From: Sporichthya polymorpha DSM 43042
GTDB taxonomy: Bacteria > Actinomycetota > Actinomycetes > Sporichthyales > Sporichthyaceae
Direction: 5' to 3'
DNA: 64,000 bases
Assembly (NCBI RefSeq): GCF_000384115.1
Contig: NZ_KB913029.1
Location: 2,328,907 to 2,392,906, forward strand
Position numbers and translations under genes: made by a program. Position 1 is the stretch's first letter; every line of letters starts with the position of its first letter. The notes under the pieces were generated by a model. It did not search any database. It had not been told where the DNA came from and saw nothing but the letters and a program-made list of their open reading frames with translations. This document shows positions 43,035-54,184 of the stretch, in pieces.

Positions 43035-43487
43035 CTAGCGGAGCCGGCCCGGCAGCCCCGGCCGCTCGTGGGTGAGGAGGCGGTCCGCGAGCGTGGTCGC
43101 CGCGGCGGGGTCGCCGACGCCGGCGGCGGCGAGCGTGGCGTACGTCTCGGACCGGTCGAGGCCCTCGAGGTGACGGAGCGCGTACGCGGCGCGGGCGGCC
43201 GGGAACAGGCCGACGAGGTCGGGGGCGGAGGCGCGCGGCCGGGCGCCGCAGGAGGCGAGGACGGCGCGGCGGCGGCCGGTGGCCAGCGTGCGGCGCAGGA
43301 CGAGCTCGCGCAGGACGGCGTACGGGGCCTCGGGGTTGTAGGTCCGGTCCACCGCGACGTGGGCGATCAACGCCCGCCGACGGCGTCCGAGGCTCGGGCT
43401 GAGCACGAGAAACGCCAGCCGTTGCAGCCGGGCGCGCGCGTCGGCGACGGAGGGGTTCAGACCTGGTTCGGCGGGGTTACCGGACAC
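43035..43487 (-). CDS. conserved actinobacterial protein of unknown function
   Basis: Arg/Ala-rich helical protein of 150 aa. The second half (YAVLRELVLRRTLATGRRRA, then YALRHLEGLDRSETYATLAA) has a distant likeness to the region 4 end of sigma factors, but no helix-turn-helix can be defended. GTG 43487. The gap upstream, 43488-43673, contains only the terminator hairpin of the next gene and a promoter-like area with GTGAT-N9-AATCAC around 43549. Confidence 0.55.
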   Translation of the reverse strand: MSGNPAEPGLNPSVADARARLQRLAFLVLSPSLGRRRRALIAHVAVDRTYNPEAPYAVLRELVLRRTLATGRRRAVLASCGARPRASAPDLVGLFPAARAAYALRHLEGLDRSETYATLAAAGVGDPAAATTLADRLLTHERPGLPGRLR

Positions 43488-43629
43488 GAGAACGACGTCC
43501 CATCTTCCGGAGCGGCGGGGCGGATCAAGACGTGACAGAAGCTTGTGATCATGTGACGAATCACGAACGGAGCGTCACCGGTTTGATGCATGTCCGAAGG
43601 ACAATCCTCTGGGTCCCGGGGGGTGTGTC

Positions 43630-43660
43630 AAGAGTCTTGGGCCCGGCGGGCCGAACTCTT
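43630..43660 (-). terminator. imperfect hairpin downstream of the 81-aa protein gene
   Basis: AAGAGT (43630-43635) pairs with ACTCTT (43655-43660), with an inner 5-bp GGCCC/GGGCC stem. It lies 13 bp past the stop at 43674 on the minus strand. Confidence 0.5.
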
Positions 43661-43673
43661 AGCTGACGCCCTG

Positions 43674-43919
43674 TCACTTGCTCGGCGTGTCGCCGCCTGA
43701 GCCAGCCTTACCGGTGATTTTGCTCTTGAGCGTCTCGACGCGTTCCTTGTTCTTCGGGTCCTGGAGCTGCTTCTGCACCTGCTCCTTGGCCTTCGCGATG
43801 CGCTCCTGGTTCTTCGGGTCCGCGAGCTGCTTGCGGACCTGCTCGTTCGCGACCTTGATCGCCCGGCGACCCTGCGGGGACGCGAGGATCTGGGCGACTC
43901 TGATGATCGGCACCGCCAT
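43674..43919 (-). CDS. small Lys/Gln-rich protein with an internal tandem repeat
   Basis: Product of 81 aa. After MAVPIIRVAQILASPQGRRA come two near-identical 20-residue repeats, VRKQLADPKNQERIAKAKEQ and VQKQLQDPKNKERVETLKSK, predicted helical and charged. No known domain. ATG 43919 is preferred to 43928. Such helical repeats usually coat DNA, membranes or partner helices; the function is not known. Confidence 0.75.
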   Translation of the reverse strand: MAVPIIRVAQILASPQGRRAIKVANEQVRKQLADPKNQERIAKAKEQVQKQLQDPKNKERVETLKSKITGKAGSGGDTPSK

Positions 43920-43965
43920 GAGAAACACCTCGGACGAAGTCGGGAACTCTCTCAGGTTACCGGCA

Positions 43966-44355
43966 CTACGGACGTTGGTCCCGGCGAAGCGGATGGTCGG
44001 CCGGGACCTCGACCAGGACGATCTTCATCCCGTCCGGGTCCGCGATCCAGCACTCGATGAGCCCCCACGGCTCCTGGACCGGCGGCCGGAGGACCGGGAC
44101 GCCCGCCCGTTCGAGGCGTTCGTGCTGCTTGTGGACGTTGCGGACCTGGATCCACATGGCGATCGCGTCGTTCGGGCCGTCCGCCGAGGAGCCGGAGAGC
44201 TCGAGCAGCCCGTTGCCCAGGTGGAACACCACGCCGGGGTGGTCCGCCGGCCCGAACTCGCGGAACACCGCGAGGCCCAGGGTCTCCTCGTAGAAGTGGC
44301 GGGACCGGGCGTGGTCCGTCGGGCGCAGGAGTACGCGACTGCTCAGGACGTCCAT
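43966..44355 (-). CDS. VOC/glyoxalase-family protein
   Basis: Product of 129 aa with the beta-alpha-beta-beta-beta repeats of the vicinal-oxygen-chelate fold: RVLLRPTDHARSRHFYEETL with its His ligand, HPGVVFHLGNGLLELSG, and the C-terminal CWIADPDGMKIVLVEVPADH with a Glu ligand near the end. Could be a dioxygenase, a resistance protein or a glyoxalase relative; substrate unknown. ATG 44355. Confidence 0.88.
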   Translation of the reverse strand: MDVLSSRVLLRPTDHARSRHFYEETLGLAVFREFGPADHPGVVFHLGNGLLELSGSSADGPNDAIAMWIQVRNVHKQHERLERAGVPVLRPPVQEPWGLIECWIADPDGMKIVLVEVPADHPLRRDQRP

Positions 44356-44394
44356 GCCCGGGATTCTTTCCGACCCGGCTGGGAGGACGGAGAA

Positions 44395-44436
44395 CGGCCC
44401 CGGGACCGGGGGAGGGAACTCCCGGTCCCGGGGCCG
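44395..44436 (-). terminator. strong hairpin downstream of narK
   Basis: A 16-bp perfect stem (arm GGCCCCGGGACCGGG and complement, plus one outer C-G) with a 10-nt loop, 35 bp past the narK stop on the minus strand. Confidence 0.85.
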
Positions 44437-44470
44437 ACTCGCCCGGAGTGAGATTGTTTGTGACGGGGCG

Positions 44471-45847
44471 TCAGACCCCGAGCAGCTTGCCGTCGCGCGG
44501 CCGGAGGTAGACCCACCAGGTGACGACGAAGCAGGCCGCGTAGAAGAGCAGGAAGCTCAGGTAGGCCGCGTCGCCGGTGCCGTTGCGGAGGAACGACTCG
44601 CGGAACGCGATGTTGACGAGCACGCCACCGAAGGCTCCGATCGCACCGGCGATGCCGATGAGGGCGCCGGACATCCGTCGCGCGTGCCGGTCGGCGGCGG
44701 CCGAGTCCTCGCCCGCGGCGACCGCGAGCTGGGCCTTGGCCCGGAAGATCATCGGGATCATCTTGTACGTCGAGCCGTTGCCGATGCCCGAGGTGATGAA
44801 GAGGCCGACGAAGCCGCACAGGTGCAGCGGCAGTGACTCCTGCATCGAGGCGATCCACACCAGCGAGGCGAAGACGGCCATCCCGACGAAGTTCCAGAAC
44901 GTCACCAGCGCGCCGCCGATCCGGTCGGCGAGGACGCCGCCGAGGGGCCGGGCGATCGAGCCGATCAGCGCGCCGATGAAGGTGATCTCGGCGGCGTCAC
45001 GGGCGGTCGGGAACTGGTCCGGGAACTGCGTCAGCAGGACCTGGCCGAAGGCGAAGCCGAAGCCGATGAACGAGCCGAAGGTGCCGATGTAGAGGAAGGA
45101 CATGATCCAGGTCTGCGCGTCCTTGCAGACCTCCCGCATCGCGCCCTTCTCGTTCGCGGCGCTGGTGATGTTGTCCATGTACAGCGCCGAGAGCACGGCG
45201 GCGACGACGATGAACGGGATGTAGATGCCGACGACCATCTTCGGGTGGTTCACGCCGGCGGTGGCGAGGATGATCAGGCCGACGATCTGGATCGTCGCGA
45301 CGCCGAGGTTGCCGCCGGCGGCGTTGAGCCCGAGCGCGCGGCCCTTGAGCCGGGCCGGGTAGAAGACGTTGATGTTCGCCATCGACGAGGCGAAGTTGCC
45401 ACCACCGACACCCGCGATCGCCGAGAGGATCAGCAGCGTGGAGTAGGAGATGCCGGGCTCGAGCAGGAAGAACGTCGCCAGCGTCGGGAGCAGGAGCAGG
45501 GCCGCGGAGACGATCGTCCAGTTCCGGCCGCCGAACTTCGCGACCGCGAAGGTGTACGGCAGGCGCAGGAACGACCCGCACCCGGCGGCGACCGAGACGA
45601 TCGTGAACTTCTCCGCCGGCGTCAGGCCGTAGGCCGGGCCGAGGAACAGCACCAGCGTCGACCACATCGTCCAGACCGAGAACCCGATGTGCTCGGAGAA
45701 GATCGAGAAGATCAGGTTCCGACGGGCGATGTGCTTGCCCGTCGACTCCCAGAACTCGACGTCCTCCGGCCGCCAGTCGTCGATCCAGTGCGGCCGGGCG
45801 GTGGTGGTCTCGGGGCTGGTGCCCGGGCTCTCCGCGGCAATCGTCAT
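44471..45847 (-). CDS. narK: NarK/NasA-type nitrate/nitrite transporter
   Basis: MFS transporter of 458 aa with 12 membrane segments for uptake of nitrate or exchange with nitrite. The nitrate signatures are GVGGGNFASSMANINVFYPA and, in the second half, GGVLADRIGG with GNGSTYKMIPMIF. An unusually long cytoplasmic loop (RAKAQLAVAAGEDSAAADRH) lies between TM10 and TM11. No narGHJI or nas genes are in the window. ATG 45847; ends in a strong hairpin terminator. Confidence 0.93.
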   Translation of the reverse strand: MTIAAESPGTSPETTTARPHWIDDWRPEDVEFWESTGKHIARRNLIFSIFSEHIGFSVWTMWSTLVLFLGPAYGLTPAEKFTIVSVAAGCGSFLRLPYTFAVAKFGGRNWTIVSAALLLLPTLATFFLLEPGISYSTLLILSAIAGVGGGNFASSMANINVFYPARLKGRALGLNAAGGNLGVATIQIVGLIILATAGVNHPKMVVGIYIPFIVVAAVLSALYMDNITSAANEKGAMREVCKDAQTWIMSFLYIGTFGSFIGFGFAFGQVLLTQFPDQFPTARDAAEITFIGALIGSIARPLGGVLADRIGGALVTFWNFVGMAVFASLVWIASMQESLPLHLCGFVGLFITSGIGNGSTYKMIPMIFRAKAQLAVAAGEDSAAADRHARRMSGALIGIAGAIGAFGGVLVNIAFRESFLRNGTGDAAYLSFLLFYAACFVVTWWVYLRPRDGKLLGV

Positions 45848-46005
45848 CGGGGCTCCTGCTCGTGCGGTGGACTCCTGCAGAGTCCGGCACGGTTGTTGCC
45901 GCCCTGTGTGTGCCGTGTTAACCGAAACGCACGCGAAGCCGCACCCGCCTCACCGCGGGCCGTGAGAAGCGCTCTTGAACGCCCGTGATCAGCGCGAACG
46001 CACCG

Positions 46006-46515
46006 TCAGTGAGCTGCGTCACCGTGCTCGACGAGGCGCTTGCGCGAGGCGAGGATCTCGGCCTCCGCGCCGGCGCGGTCGACCCAGGTCGCGCCCTCGA
46101 CGGACTTGCCGGGCTCGAGGTCCTTGTAGACCTCGAAGAAGTGCTGGATCTCGAGGCGGTCGAACTCCGAGAGGTGGTGGATGTCCCGGATGTGCTCGAC
46201 GCGGGGGTCGTTCGCGACGACGCAGAGAACCTTGTCGTCCCCGCCCTTCTCGTCGGTCATGCGGAACATGCCGATCGCGCGGCAGAGGATGAGGCAGCCG
46301 GGGAAGGTGGGCTCCTCCACGAGGACGAGCGCGTCCAGCGGGTCGCCGTCCTCGCCGAGGGTCTCCTCGACGAAGCCGTAGTCGGCCGGGTACCGGGTCG
46401 AGGTGAAGAGCATCCGGTCGAGCCGGATGCGGCCGCTCACGTGGTCGACCTCGTACTTGTTGCGCTGCCCCTTGGGGATCTCGATCGTCACGTCGAACTG
46501 CAGGGGCTGGCTCAT
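46006..46515 (-). CDS. ppa: inorganic pyrophosphatase
   Basis: Family I soluble pyrophosphatase of 169 aa. Active-site blocks: [40 protein letters not shown] (the D-x-D-x-x-D metal motif) and [15 protein letters not shown]. Cytoplasmic; pulls biosynthetic reactions forward. ATG 46515. Divergent from dacB across 118 bp, which must hold both promoters; no strong boxes stand out. Confidence 0.97.
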   Translation of the reverse strand: MSQPLQFDVTIEIPKGQRNKYEVDHVSGRIRLDRMLFTSTRYPADYGFVEETLGEDGDPLDALVLVEEPTFPGCLILCRAIGMFRMTDEKGGDDKVLCVVANDPRVEHIRDIHHLSEFDRLEIQHFFEVYKDLEPGKSVEGATWVDRAGAEAEILASRKRLVEHGDAAH

Positions 46516-46633
46516 CGCAGGTAATTCCTCAGGTGGCGGAATCGCAGGGGTGGGGCGGGATGTCTCGATAATCTCGCAGGGGCTTGATCATGGTGGGGTC
46601 GGGTCGACGGGCCGTCGTACGAGTGGAGGCCAG

Positions 46634-48079
46634 GTGGGGGTTCCGCTGCGGTACCGCACGCTCGCGGGGGCCGCTGCGCTCGCGTTGCTGCCGGCGTTGG
46701 TCGGCGGCACTGTCGGTGCGGCCGAGATCACACCGTCCCCGACGGCTCCGGAGGACGTCCCGCAGGTCCTCGCCCCCGTCGACCCCGCGTCCGGGACCGG
46801 GCCGACCGCGACGGGCCTGAGCTCCGCGCTCGCCGACCTCCTTCGGCCCGGCCCGATCGGCGGGGTCCGCGGGATCGCCGTCGTCGACGTCGCGACCGGC
46901 GCCCTCCTCTACGAGGCCGACGGCTCCCGCCCGATCACCCCCGCCTCCACGACCAAGGTCCTCACCGGGGCCGGGATCCTCGCCGCCATGGGCCCCGACG
47001 CCGTCCTCCGGACCCGGGTGCAGCGGGTGATCGAGCCGGGCGCCGAGACCGCGGCGCCGACGCCGTCCCCCTCGCCGGGGGCGGTGGCCCCACCCGCGCC
47101 GCCGGCGAAGCTCGTGCTCGTCGGCGGCGGGGACCCGTTGCTGTCCTCGCTGCCGAAGGGGTCGGACAAGCTGCCGGAGTACCCGCGGCGGGCGTCGCTG
47201 GTGGACCTGGCGGTGCAGACCGTCCGGGAGCTCAACGACGAGGGCATCACCGCGGCGCGCCTGCAGTACGACGGCGGGATCTTCCCCGGCCCGGCGGCCT
47301 CGCCGCACTGGGTGCGGACCTACACCGGCGACGTGGTCGGGCCGGTCATGGGCCTGTCCGCGGACCAGGGACGCAACGGCCCGCTGAACGGGGGACGCGT
47401 CAACGACCCCGCGCTGCGGACGGCGCAGCTGTTCGCCGCCGAGCTCGAGCGGCGGGGCGTCGACGTCCTGGGCTCGCCGGTGGCCGGGGTCGCGCCGGCC
47501 GAGGCACCGACCGTCGCCGAGGTGACGTCCGCGCCGATCGCGGCGCTGGTCGAGCACATGCTCGTCGAGTCGGACAACGACGTCGCCGAGGCGCTGTTGC
47601 GGCAGATCGCGATCGCCCGCGGCAAGCCGGGGACGTTCACCGACGGCGTCGCCACCCTGCTGGCGGAGCTGACCGCGCTCGGCGTCGACGTCACCGGCGT
47701 GACGCTCCACGACGGCTCCGGCCTCTCCCGCGACAACCGGATCCCGCCGCAGGTGATCGCGAAGACCCTCGCCGTCGCCGCCGCGGGCCCGCGTGTGGAG
47801 CTGCGGCCCCTGATCGCCGGCCTCGCGATCGCCGGGACCAACGGGACCCTCGGCCAGCGGTTCACCTCCGGCGCCGCCGTCCCCGCCCGCGGCGTCCTCC
47901 GCGGGAAGAGCGGCTACCTGACCGGCGTCGTCTCCCTCTCCGGCGTCGTCCTCGACGCCTCCGGCCGGCTGCTCGCGTTCGACGTCGCCGCCGACGCCGT
48001 CCGCCCTGGCGCCGGCATCGCCGTTCGCACCACCTGGGACCGCGTCGCCGGCGTCCTCGCCAAGTGCGGGTGCAGCTGA
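46634..48079 (+). CDS. dacB: D-alanyl-D-alanine carboxypeptidase/endopeptidase (PBP4/DacB family)
   Basis: Secreted serine penicillin-binding protein of 481 aa that trims peptidoglycan stem peptides. Signal peptide at residues 1-27; nucleophile in ASTTK (Ser105-Lys108), SDN at 313-315 and KSG at 425-427, the three active-site motifs in the expected order. Large inserted domain between motifs 1 and 2, as in PBP4. A Pro/Ala-rich stretch (TPSPSPGAVAPPAPPAK) marks a linker. GTG 46634 with a GGAGG site. First gene of the cluster dacB - DUF2342 - tilS - hpt - ftsH. Confidence 0.94.
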   Translation: MGVPLRYRTLAGAAALALLPALVGGTVGAAEITPSPTAPEDVPQVLAPVDPASGTGPTATGLSSALADLLRPGPIGGVRGIAVVDVATGALLYEADGSRPITPASTTKVLTGAGILAAMGPDAVLRTRVQRVIEPGAETAAPTPSPSPGAVAPPAPPAKLVLVGGGDPLLSSLPKGSDKLPEYPRRASLVDLAVQTVRELNDEGITAARLQYDGGIFPGPAASPHWVRTYTGDVVGPVMGLSADQGRNGPLNGGRVNDPALRTAQLFAAELERRGVDVLGSPVAGVAPAEAPTVAEVTSAPIAALVEHMLVESDNDVAEALLRQIAIARGKPGTFTDGVATLLAELTALGVDVTGVTLHDGSGLSRDNRIPPQVIAKTLAVAAAGPRVELRPLIAGLAIAGTNGTLGQRFTSGAAVPARGVLRGKSGYLTGVVSLSGVVLDASGRLLAFDVAADAVRPGAGIAVRTTWDRVAGVLAKCGCS

Positions 48080-48108
48080 GGTCTGCGGGCGGCCGTACCG
48101 TTGCGGGC

Positions 48109-49191
48109 ATGAGCAGCGGTGGCGCGATGATCGACTGGGGCGTGGCCCGGGCCACCGGGAAGCGCCTGATGCCGGCGCCGCCGCGGCGGACCGAGATCGA
48201 GATCGGGCAGGTGGTCGCGCAGCTGCGGACGCTGGCGCTCGACTCCCGGGCGTACGTCCGCGACTTCACCGGGATGATTCCGGCCGGGCCGGAGCCGCCG
48301 GTGCTCGTCGTCGACCGGCATCGTTGGCTGGACGTCAACGTCGGGTCGTTCTCCGAGCTCTCCGCCCCGCTGCTGGAGCGGATGGCCGAGGAGCGCCAGG
48401 GCGCGACCGGCGCGGTGATGAGCGCGTTCGGCTCGCGGGTGACCGGCGCGGAGCTCGGGGCGCTGCTGGCGTTCGTCGGCTCCAGGGTGCTCGGGCAGTA
48501 CGAGCCGTTCCTGCCGGCCGCGGGCGCGAAGGAGGGGGAGCGGGGGAGCCTGCTGCTCGTCGCGCCGAACATCGTCGCCGTCGAGCGGGAACTGCAGGTC
48601 GACCCGACCGACTTCCGTCTCTGGGTGTGCCTGCACGAGGAGACGCACCGGACGCAGTTCACCGCGGTCCCCTGGCTGGCCGAGCACATGCGCGGCGAGA
48701 TTCGCGGGTTCCTCGACGCGACCGACGTCGACCCCGCCGCGATGCTCCGTCAGATCGGCCGCGCGGTGCAGGGCCTCGGCGACGTCGCCCGGGGGCAGGG
48801 CTCGGTTCTCGACCTCGTCGCGACGCCGGACCAGAAGGTCGCGCTCGACCGCATCACCGCCGTCATGTCCCTGCTCGAGGGCCACGCCGACTTCGTGATG
48901 GACGGCGTCGGACCGGAGGTCATCCCGTCGGTCGCGGAGATCCGCTCGGCGTTCCAGCGCCGCCGCGAGTCCGCGACCGGTCTCGACGCCCTGATGCGCC
49001 GGCTCCTCGGCCTCGAGGCGAAGCTCAAGCAGTACGCCGACGGGGTCAAGTTCGTCTCCGCCGTCGTCGACGCCGTCGGGATGGCGGGGTTCAACCGGGT
49101 CTGGGACTCCCCGGCGACCCTCCCGACCCTCGCCGAGCTCCACGACCCCGCCGCCTGGGTCGCCCGGGTCCACCCCGCCCCGGCCCCCTGA
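48109..49191 (+). CDS. zinc-dependent metalloprotease, DUF2342 (F420-associated) family
   Basis: Product of 360 aa with the gluzincin-like motif LHEETHRTQF and a downstream EGHADFVMDGVG Glu, the zinc site of the DUF2342/"coenzyme F420 biosynthesis associated" family. No signal peptide. The N-terminus MSSGGAMIDWGVARATGKRL is family typical. Found between dacB and tilS in many actinobacteria, as here. Target protein unknown. Palindromic repeat copy 4 follows 24 bp after the stop. Confidence 0.9.
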   Translation: MSSGGAMIDWGVARATGKRLMPAPPRRTEIEIGQVVAQLRTLALDSRAYVRDFTGMIPAGPEPPVLVVDRHRWLDVNVGSFSELSAPLLERMAEERQGATGAVMSAFGSRVTGAELGALLAFVGSRVLGQYEPFLPAAGAKEGERGSLLLVAPNIVAVERELQVDPTDFRLWVCLHEETHRTQFTAVPWLAEHMRGEIRGFLDATDVDPAAMLRQIGRAVQGLGDVARGQGSVLDLVATPDQKVALDRITAVMSLLEGHADFVMDGVGPEVIPSVAEIRSAFQRRRESATGLDALMRRLLGLEAKLKQYADGVKFVSAVVDAVGMAGFNRVWDSPATLPTLAELHDPAAWVARVHPAPAP

Positions 49192-49215
49192 TGGGCGGCC
49201 CCCTGATGCCCCCGC

Positions 49216-49273
49216 TGTCAAAAAAGGGTGACACCCCTTACTGCGCAGTAAGGGGTGTCACCCTTTTTTCACA
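49216..49273. repeat. palindromic repeat copy 4 (58 bp, one mismatch) with degenerate arm
   Basis: A 58-bp palindrome, one C-C mismatch (49219/49270), same TTACTGCGCAGTAA centre. Unlike the other copies it lies between two genes on the same strand. A further degenerate arm (AGGGGTGTCACCCCTT, 49287-49302) follows, ending 21 bp before the tilS start, so it could lower or attenuate tilS expression. Confidence 0.93.
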
Positions 49274-49323
49274 TCGCGCCGCACCGAGGGGTGTCACCCC
49301 TTGTTCAACGGGGGCGGGCTGAG

Positions 49324-50355
49324 GTGGGCCCCCACCCGGCGGTGGCGGAGATCCGACGGGCGGTCCGGACGGCGCTGACGGACCTCGAGCCCGGGGACCT
49401 CGTCCTCGTCGCGTGCAGCGGGGGGCCGGACTCGCTCGCGCTCGCGAAGGCGACCGCGTTCGAGGCCCCGCGCGCCGGGCTGCGGGCGGGGTTGATCACC
49501 GTCGACCACGGGCTGCAGCCCGGGTCGGCGGAGCGGGCGGCCGCGGTCGCCGCGACGGGACGCGAGTGGGGGTTCGACCCGGCCGAGGCGATCGCCGTCG
49601 ACGTCGGGACCGACGGCGGGCCCGAGGCCGCCGCCCGGACCGCCCGCTACGCCGCCCTCGACGCCGCGGCCGAGAAGCTCAACGCGGCGGCCGTCCTGCT
49701 CGCCCACACCCGGGACGAGCAGGCCGAGACGGTCCTGCTCGGTCTCGCCCGCGGGTCCGGGGCCCGCTCCCTCGCCGGCATGGCGCCCCGCTCGGGCCGC
49801 TACCGGCGTCCGCTCCTCGACGTCACCCGCGCCACCGTCGCCCTCGCCTGCCAGGCCGAGCACCTCCAGCCCTGGCACGACCCCCACAACGCCGACCCGG
49901 CCTACGCCCGGTCCCGGGTCCGCCACGAGGCCCTGCCCGCCCTCGAGGCCGCGCTCGGCCCCGGCATCGTCGACGCCCTCGCCCGGACCGCGGCCCTCCT
50001 CCGCGCCGACGCCGACGCCCTCGACGCCCTCGCCGCCGCCGTCTCGGTGGAGATGTCATCTCCACCGGATTCGGCCGTTTCCCTGGAGATGTCATCTCCA
50101 CCGGAACGGGGGCTCGACTGCGCGAAGCTCGCCGAGCAGCCGGCGGCGATCCGGACCCGGGTGCTGCGGAGCGCGGCGATCGGGGCGGGGTCGCCGGCGG
50201 GGGACCTGACGGCGGGGCACGTCGAGGCGCTGGACGCCCTGGTTCTCGCCTGGCGTGGACAGCGCTGGGTAGATCTGCCGGGAGCGGTCCGCGCGCTCCG
50301 GTCGTGTGGGACGCTCGTCTTTGTCGGCCCCCCGGAGGAGAGCAGCACCCCGTGA
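49324..50355 (+). CDS. tilS: tRNA(Ile)-lysidine synthetase
   Basis: Modifies C34 of the CAU-anticodon isoleucine tRNA to lysidine; essential in most bacteria. 343 aa, N-type ATP pyrophosphatase with the PP-loop SGGPDS at 32-37, [26 protein letters not shown] and the tRNA-binding [16 protein letters not shown] 49324 gives the family-typical [15 protein letters not shown] start. Odd: the linker before the C-terminal substrate domain contains two 12-residue repeats (239-262) encoded by a palindromic 36-bp duplication. The C-terminal domain is short, as in other actinobacteria. Confidence 0.94.
   Translation: MGPHPAVAEIRRAVRTALTDLEPGDLVLVACSGGPDSLALAKATAFEAPRAGLRAGLITVDHGLQPGSAERAAAVAATGREWGFDPAEAIAVDVGTDGGPEAAARTARYAALDAAAEKLNAAAVLLAHTRDEQAETVLLGLARGSGARSLAGMAPRSGRYRRPLLDVTRATVALACQAEHLQPWHDPHNADPAYARSRVRHEALPALEAALGPGIVDALARTAALLRADADALDALAAAVSVEMSSPPDSAVSLEMSSPPERGLDCAKLAEQPAAIRTRVLRSAAIGAGSPAGDLTAGHVEALDALVLAWRGQRWVDLPGAVRALRSCGTLVFVGPPEESSTP
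50038..50109 (+). repeat. 36-bp in-frame tandem repeat with palindromic core inside tilS
   Basis: Two 36-bp units (50038-50073, 50074-50109) encode [12 protein letters not shown] and [12 protein letters not shown]. Each contains the palindrome TGGAGATGTCATCTCCA (perfect 8-bp arms, one centre base); in unit 1 it extends to 21 bp. A local run of TCATCT is unlike the GC-rich codons around it. Confidence 0.92.
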
Positions 50356-50371
50356 GCGAAGAGGACGTGGC

Positions 50372-50923
50372 GTGAACGAGGGCGATCTCGGGTCCGACCT
50401 GGATCGGGTCCTCATCACCGAGGCGGAGATCCAGGCGAAGCTCCACCAGCTCGCGAAGCAGATCGACGCCGACTACACCGGCCAGGACCTCCTCCTCGTC
50501 GGAGTCCTCAAGGGCGCGGTCATGGTCATGGCCGACCTCGCGCGGGCGCTGTCGTCGCCGGTCGAGATGGACTGGATGGCGGTCAGCTCCTACGGCTCCG
50601 GGACCAAGTCCTCGGGCGTGGTCCGGATCCTCAAGGACCTCGACATCGATCTGGCCGGCAAGCACGTCCTGGTCGTCGAGGACATCATCGACTCCGGCCT
50701 GACGCTCTCCTGGCTCCTGCGCAACCTCAAGATGCGCCAGCCGGCGAGCCTGGAGGTCTTCACGCTGCTCCGGAAGCCGGACGCCGTGCAGGTCGAGATC
50801 AATGTCCGATATGTCGGTTTCGACATCCCCAACGAGTTCGTCGTCGGGTACGGCCTGGACTACCGCCAGCGCTACCGGAACCTCCCGTTCGTGGGGACGC
50901 TCGCGCAGCACGTGTATCAGTAG
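50372..50923 (+). CDS. hpt: hypoxanthine phosphoribosyltransferase
   Basis: Purine salvage enzyme of 183 aa that makes IMP or GMP from base and PRPP. PRPP-binding signature [18 protein letters not shown], the flexible loop [14 protein letters not shown], and the purine-site [17 protein letters not shown] are intact. GTG 50372 lies 17 bp after the tilS stop. Placement between tilS and ftsH is the standard actinobacterial order. Confidence 0.96.
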   Translation: MNEGDLGSDLDRVLITEAEIQAKLHQLAKQIDADYTGQDLLLVGVLKGAVMVMADLARALSSPVEMDWMAVSSYGSGTKSSGVVRILKDLDIDLAGKHVLVVEDIIDSGLTLSWLLRNLKMRQPASLEVFTLLRKPDAVQVEINVRYVGFDIPNEFVVGYGLDYRQRYRNLPFVGTLAQHVYQ

Positions 50924-50984
50924 CCACACCCCTTGATCGGCCGGCTCGCATCTCGGGGGGCCCGCGACAGGTATCGTCACAGTG

Positions 50985-53036
<2,052 letters not shown>

Positions 53037-53096
53037 CCCGCGCCCCCGGGCCACGGGCCCGGGCTGCCGGCCCCAGCCGCCGGGCTCAGCTGCACC

Positions 53097-53152
53097 GAGT
53101 GCGCAGTTGGGCCCCGGTGTGGGGCCTCGCACCGGTGCCGATCTGCGCACTC
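53097..53152. repeat. 53-bp-unit repeat family, copy 1 (inverted-pair form)
   Basis: GAGTGCGCAG (53097-53106) and CTGCGCACTC (53143-53152) pair, with GGGCCCCGG and CCGGTGC inside. The unit matches those at 54185-54272 and 57815-58077. It supplies the stop codon of the DUF559 gene. Confidence 0.8.
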
Positions 53153-54071
53153 AGCGCACGTGAGCGCCGCGCCGGCGGAGGAGGTCGAGGACGCGGGCGA
53201 TCTCGGCGAGCAGGCGTTCCGGATGCTGGTAGAGCAGCCAGGCGTTCACCTTGATGACGTACCAGCCGCGGCTCGCGTACTCGTTGTCACGGTTGATGTC
53301 CGACCCCCATTGCCGGGGCAGGTTCCGGTGGTGGGCGCCCTCGTACTCGAGGGCGAGGCCGACGCGGTAGCCCAGGTCGGGCTTCGCCCACTGGTGGCCG
53401 TCCTCGTCGTAGAGGGGCTCGTTGACGGTGTCCGGGACAAAGCCGTGCTCGACGACGAGGAGCCGCAGGTGGCTCTCGGGCGCCGAGTCGGCCTTGGGGT
53501 TGAGCAGGGGGAAGGCACGCCGGGCCGTGCGGATGCCCGGCCTCCCGGTGCCGGACTCCAGTGCCGTCACGAAGGACGGCCGCGCCGAGGGCACGCGCAG
53601 CAACGCGTCCCCGGCGGCGACGAGGTTGGGGAAGTCGAGATGCGCGGCGAGGTCGACGAACGTCCGGCCGGGCGAGGTCGTCCGCAGGCCGCCGTAGTCC
53701 CACACCTCGCCGACGTTCCGGACGCGGTGCGCGACGACGCCCTTGATCCGCGGCTCGACCGCCGCCACCACGCTCGCGTGCACCCGGGTGTCCGCAGCCA
53801 CCGGGGCGTCGAAGATCTTGGCTGCGGTGTGGTGGCTGAAGGCGGCGTCGTCCGGCAGTACGAGCCGCGCCGCCTCGCACCGCGCGCGGAGGTCCAGGCG
53901 CGCGTCGGCCGCGATCCGCACCCCCCGCGACACCGAACGGAATTGCTTGCCTTGCAGCTGACGCCGCGTCAGCCCCGCCGCCATCGCGTCCGAGTTCCGG
54001 AACGGGCGGGAATCGCTGAAGTCGGACGGCCCCGTGGAGCCGCGAGGTTCTCTGAAGTCGGAAGAAGTCAT
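53151..54071 (-). CDS. AbiEi-like antitoxin domain fused to DUF559 nuclease fold
   Basis: Product of 306 aa. A helix-rich N-terminal region is followed by AGLTRRQLQGKQFRSVSRGV (winged-helix AbiEi-type), a middle domain (KGVVAHRVRNVGEVWDYGGL), and a C-terminal PD-(D/E)xK-like DUF559 region with KPDLGYRVGLALEYEGAHHR and DNEYASRGWYVIKVNAWLLY. Such genes are scattered through actinobacterial chromosomes and are thought mobile; function unproven. ATG 54071 is the first good start; an upstream in-frame extension is possible. It sits between ftsH and folE and is flanked on both sides by the 53-bp-unit repeat family. Confidence 0.78.
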   Translation of the reverse strand: MTSSDFREPRGSTGPSDFSDSRPFRNSDAMAAGLTRRQLQGKQFRSVSRGVRIAADARLDLRARCEAARLVLPDDAAFSHHTAAKIFDAPVAADTRVHASVVAAVEPRIKGVVAHRVRNVGEVWDYGGLRTTSPGRTFVDLAAHLDFPNLVAAGDALLRVPSARPSFVTALESGTGRPGIRTARRAFPLLNPKADSAPESHLRLLVVEHGFVPDTVNEPLYDEDGHQWAKPDLGYRVGLALEYEGAHHRNLPRQWGSDINRDNEYASRGWYVIKVNAWLLYQHPERLLAEIARVLDLLRRRGAHVR

Positions 54072-54184
54072 GGCGCGGACTCTGCCTCCTCGCGGAGGCC
54101 GCCGATCCCGGGCTGTGGACAACTCCGTGTGTGTGCGTCCCTGTGCAAAACTCGCCCGAACGCGCTGGCCGGCCCAGGCGCTGA

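Noticed and set aside
43035-43487. ECF-like sigma factor
   Set aside because: A vague likeness to region 4 only; no region 2 and no convincing helix-turn-helix.
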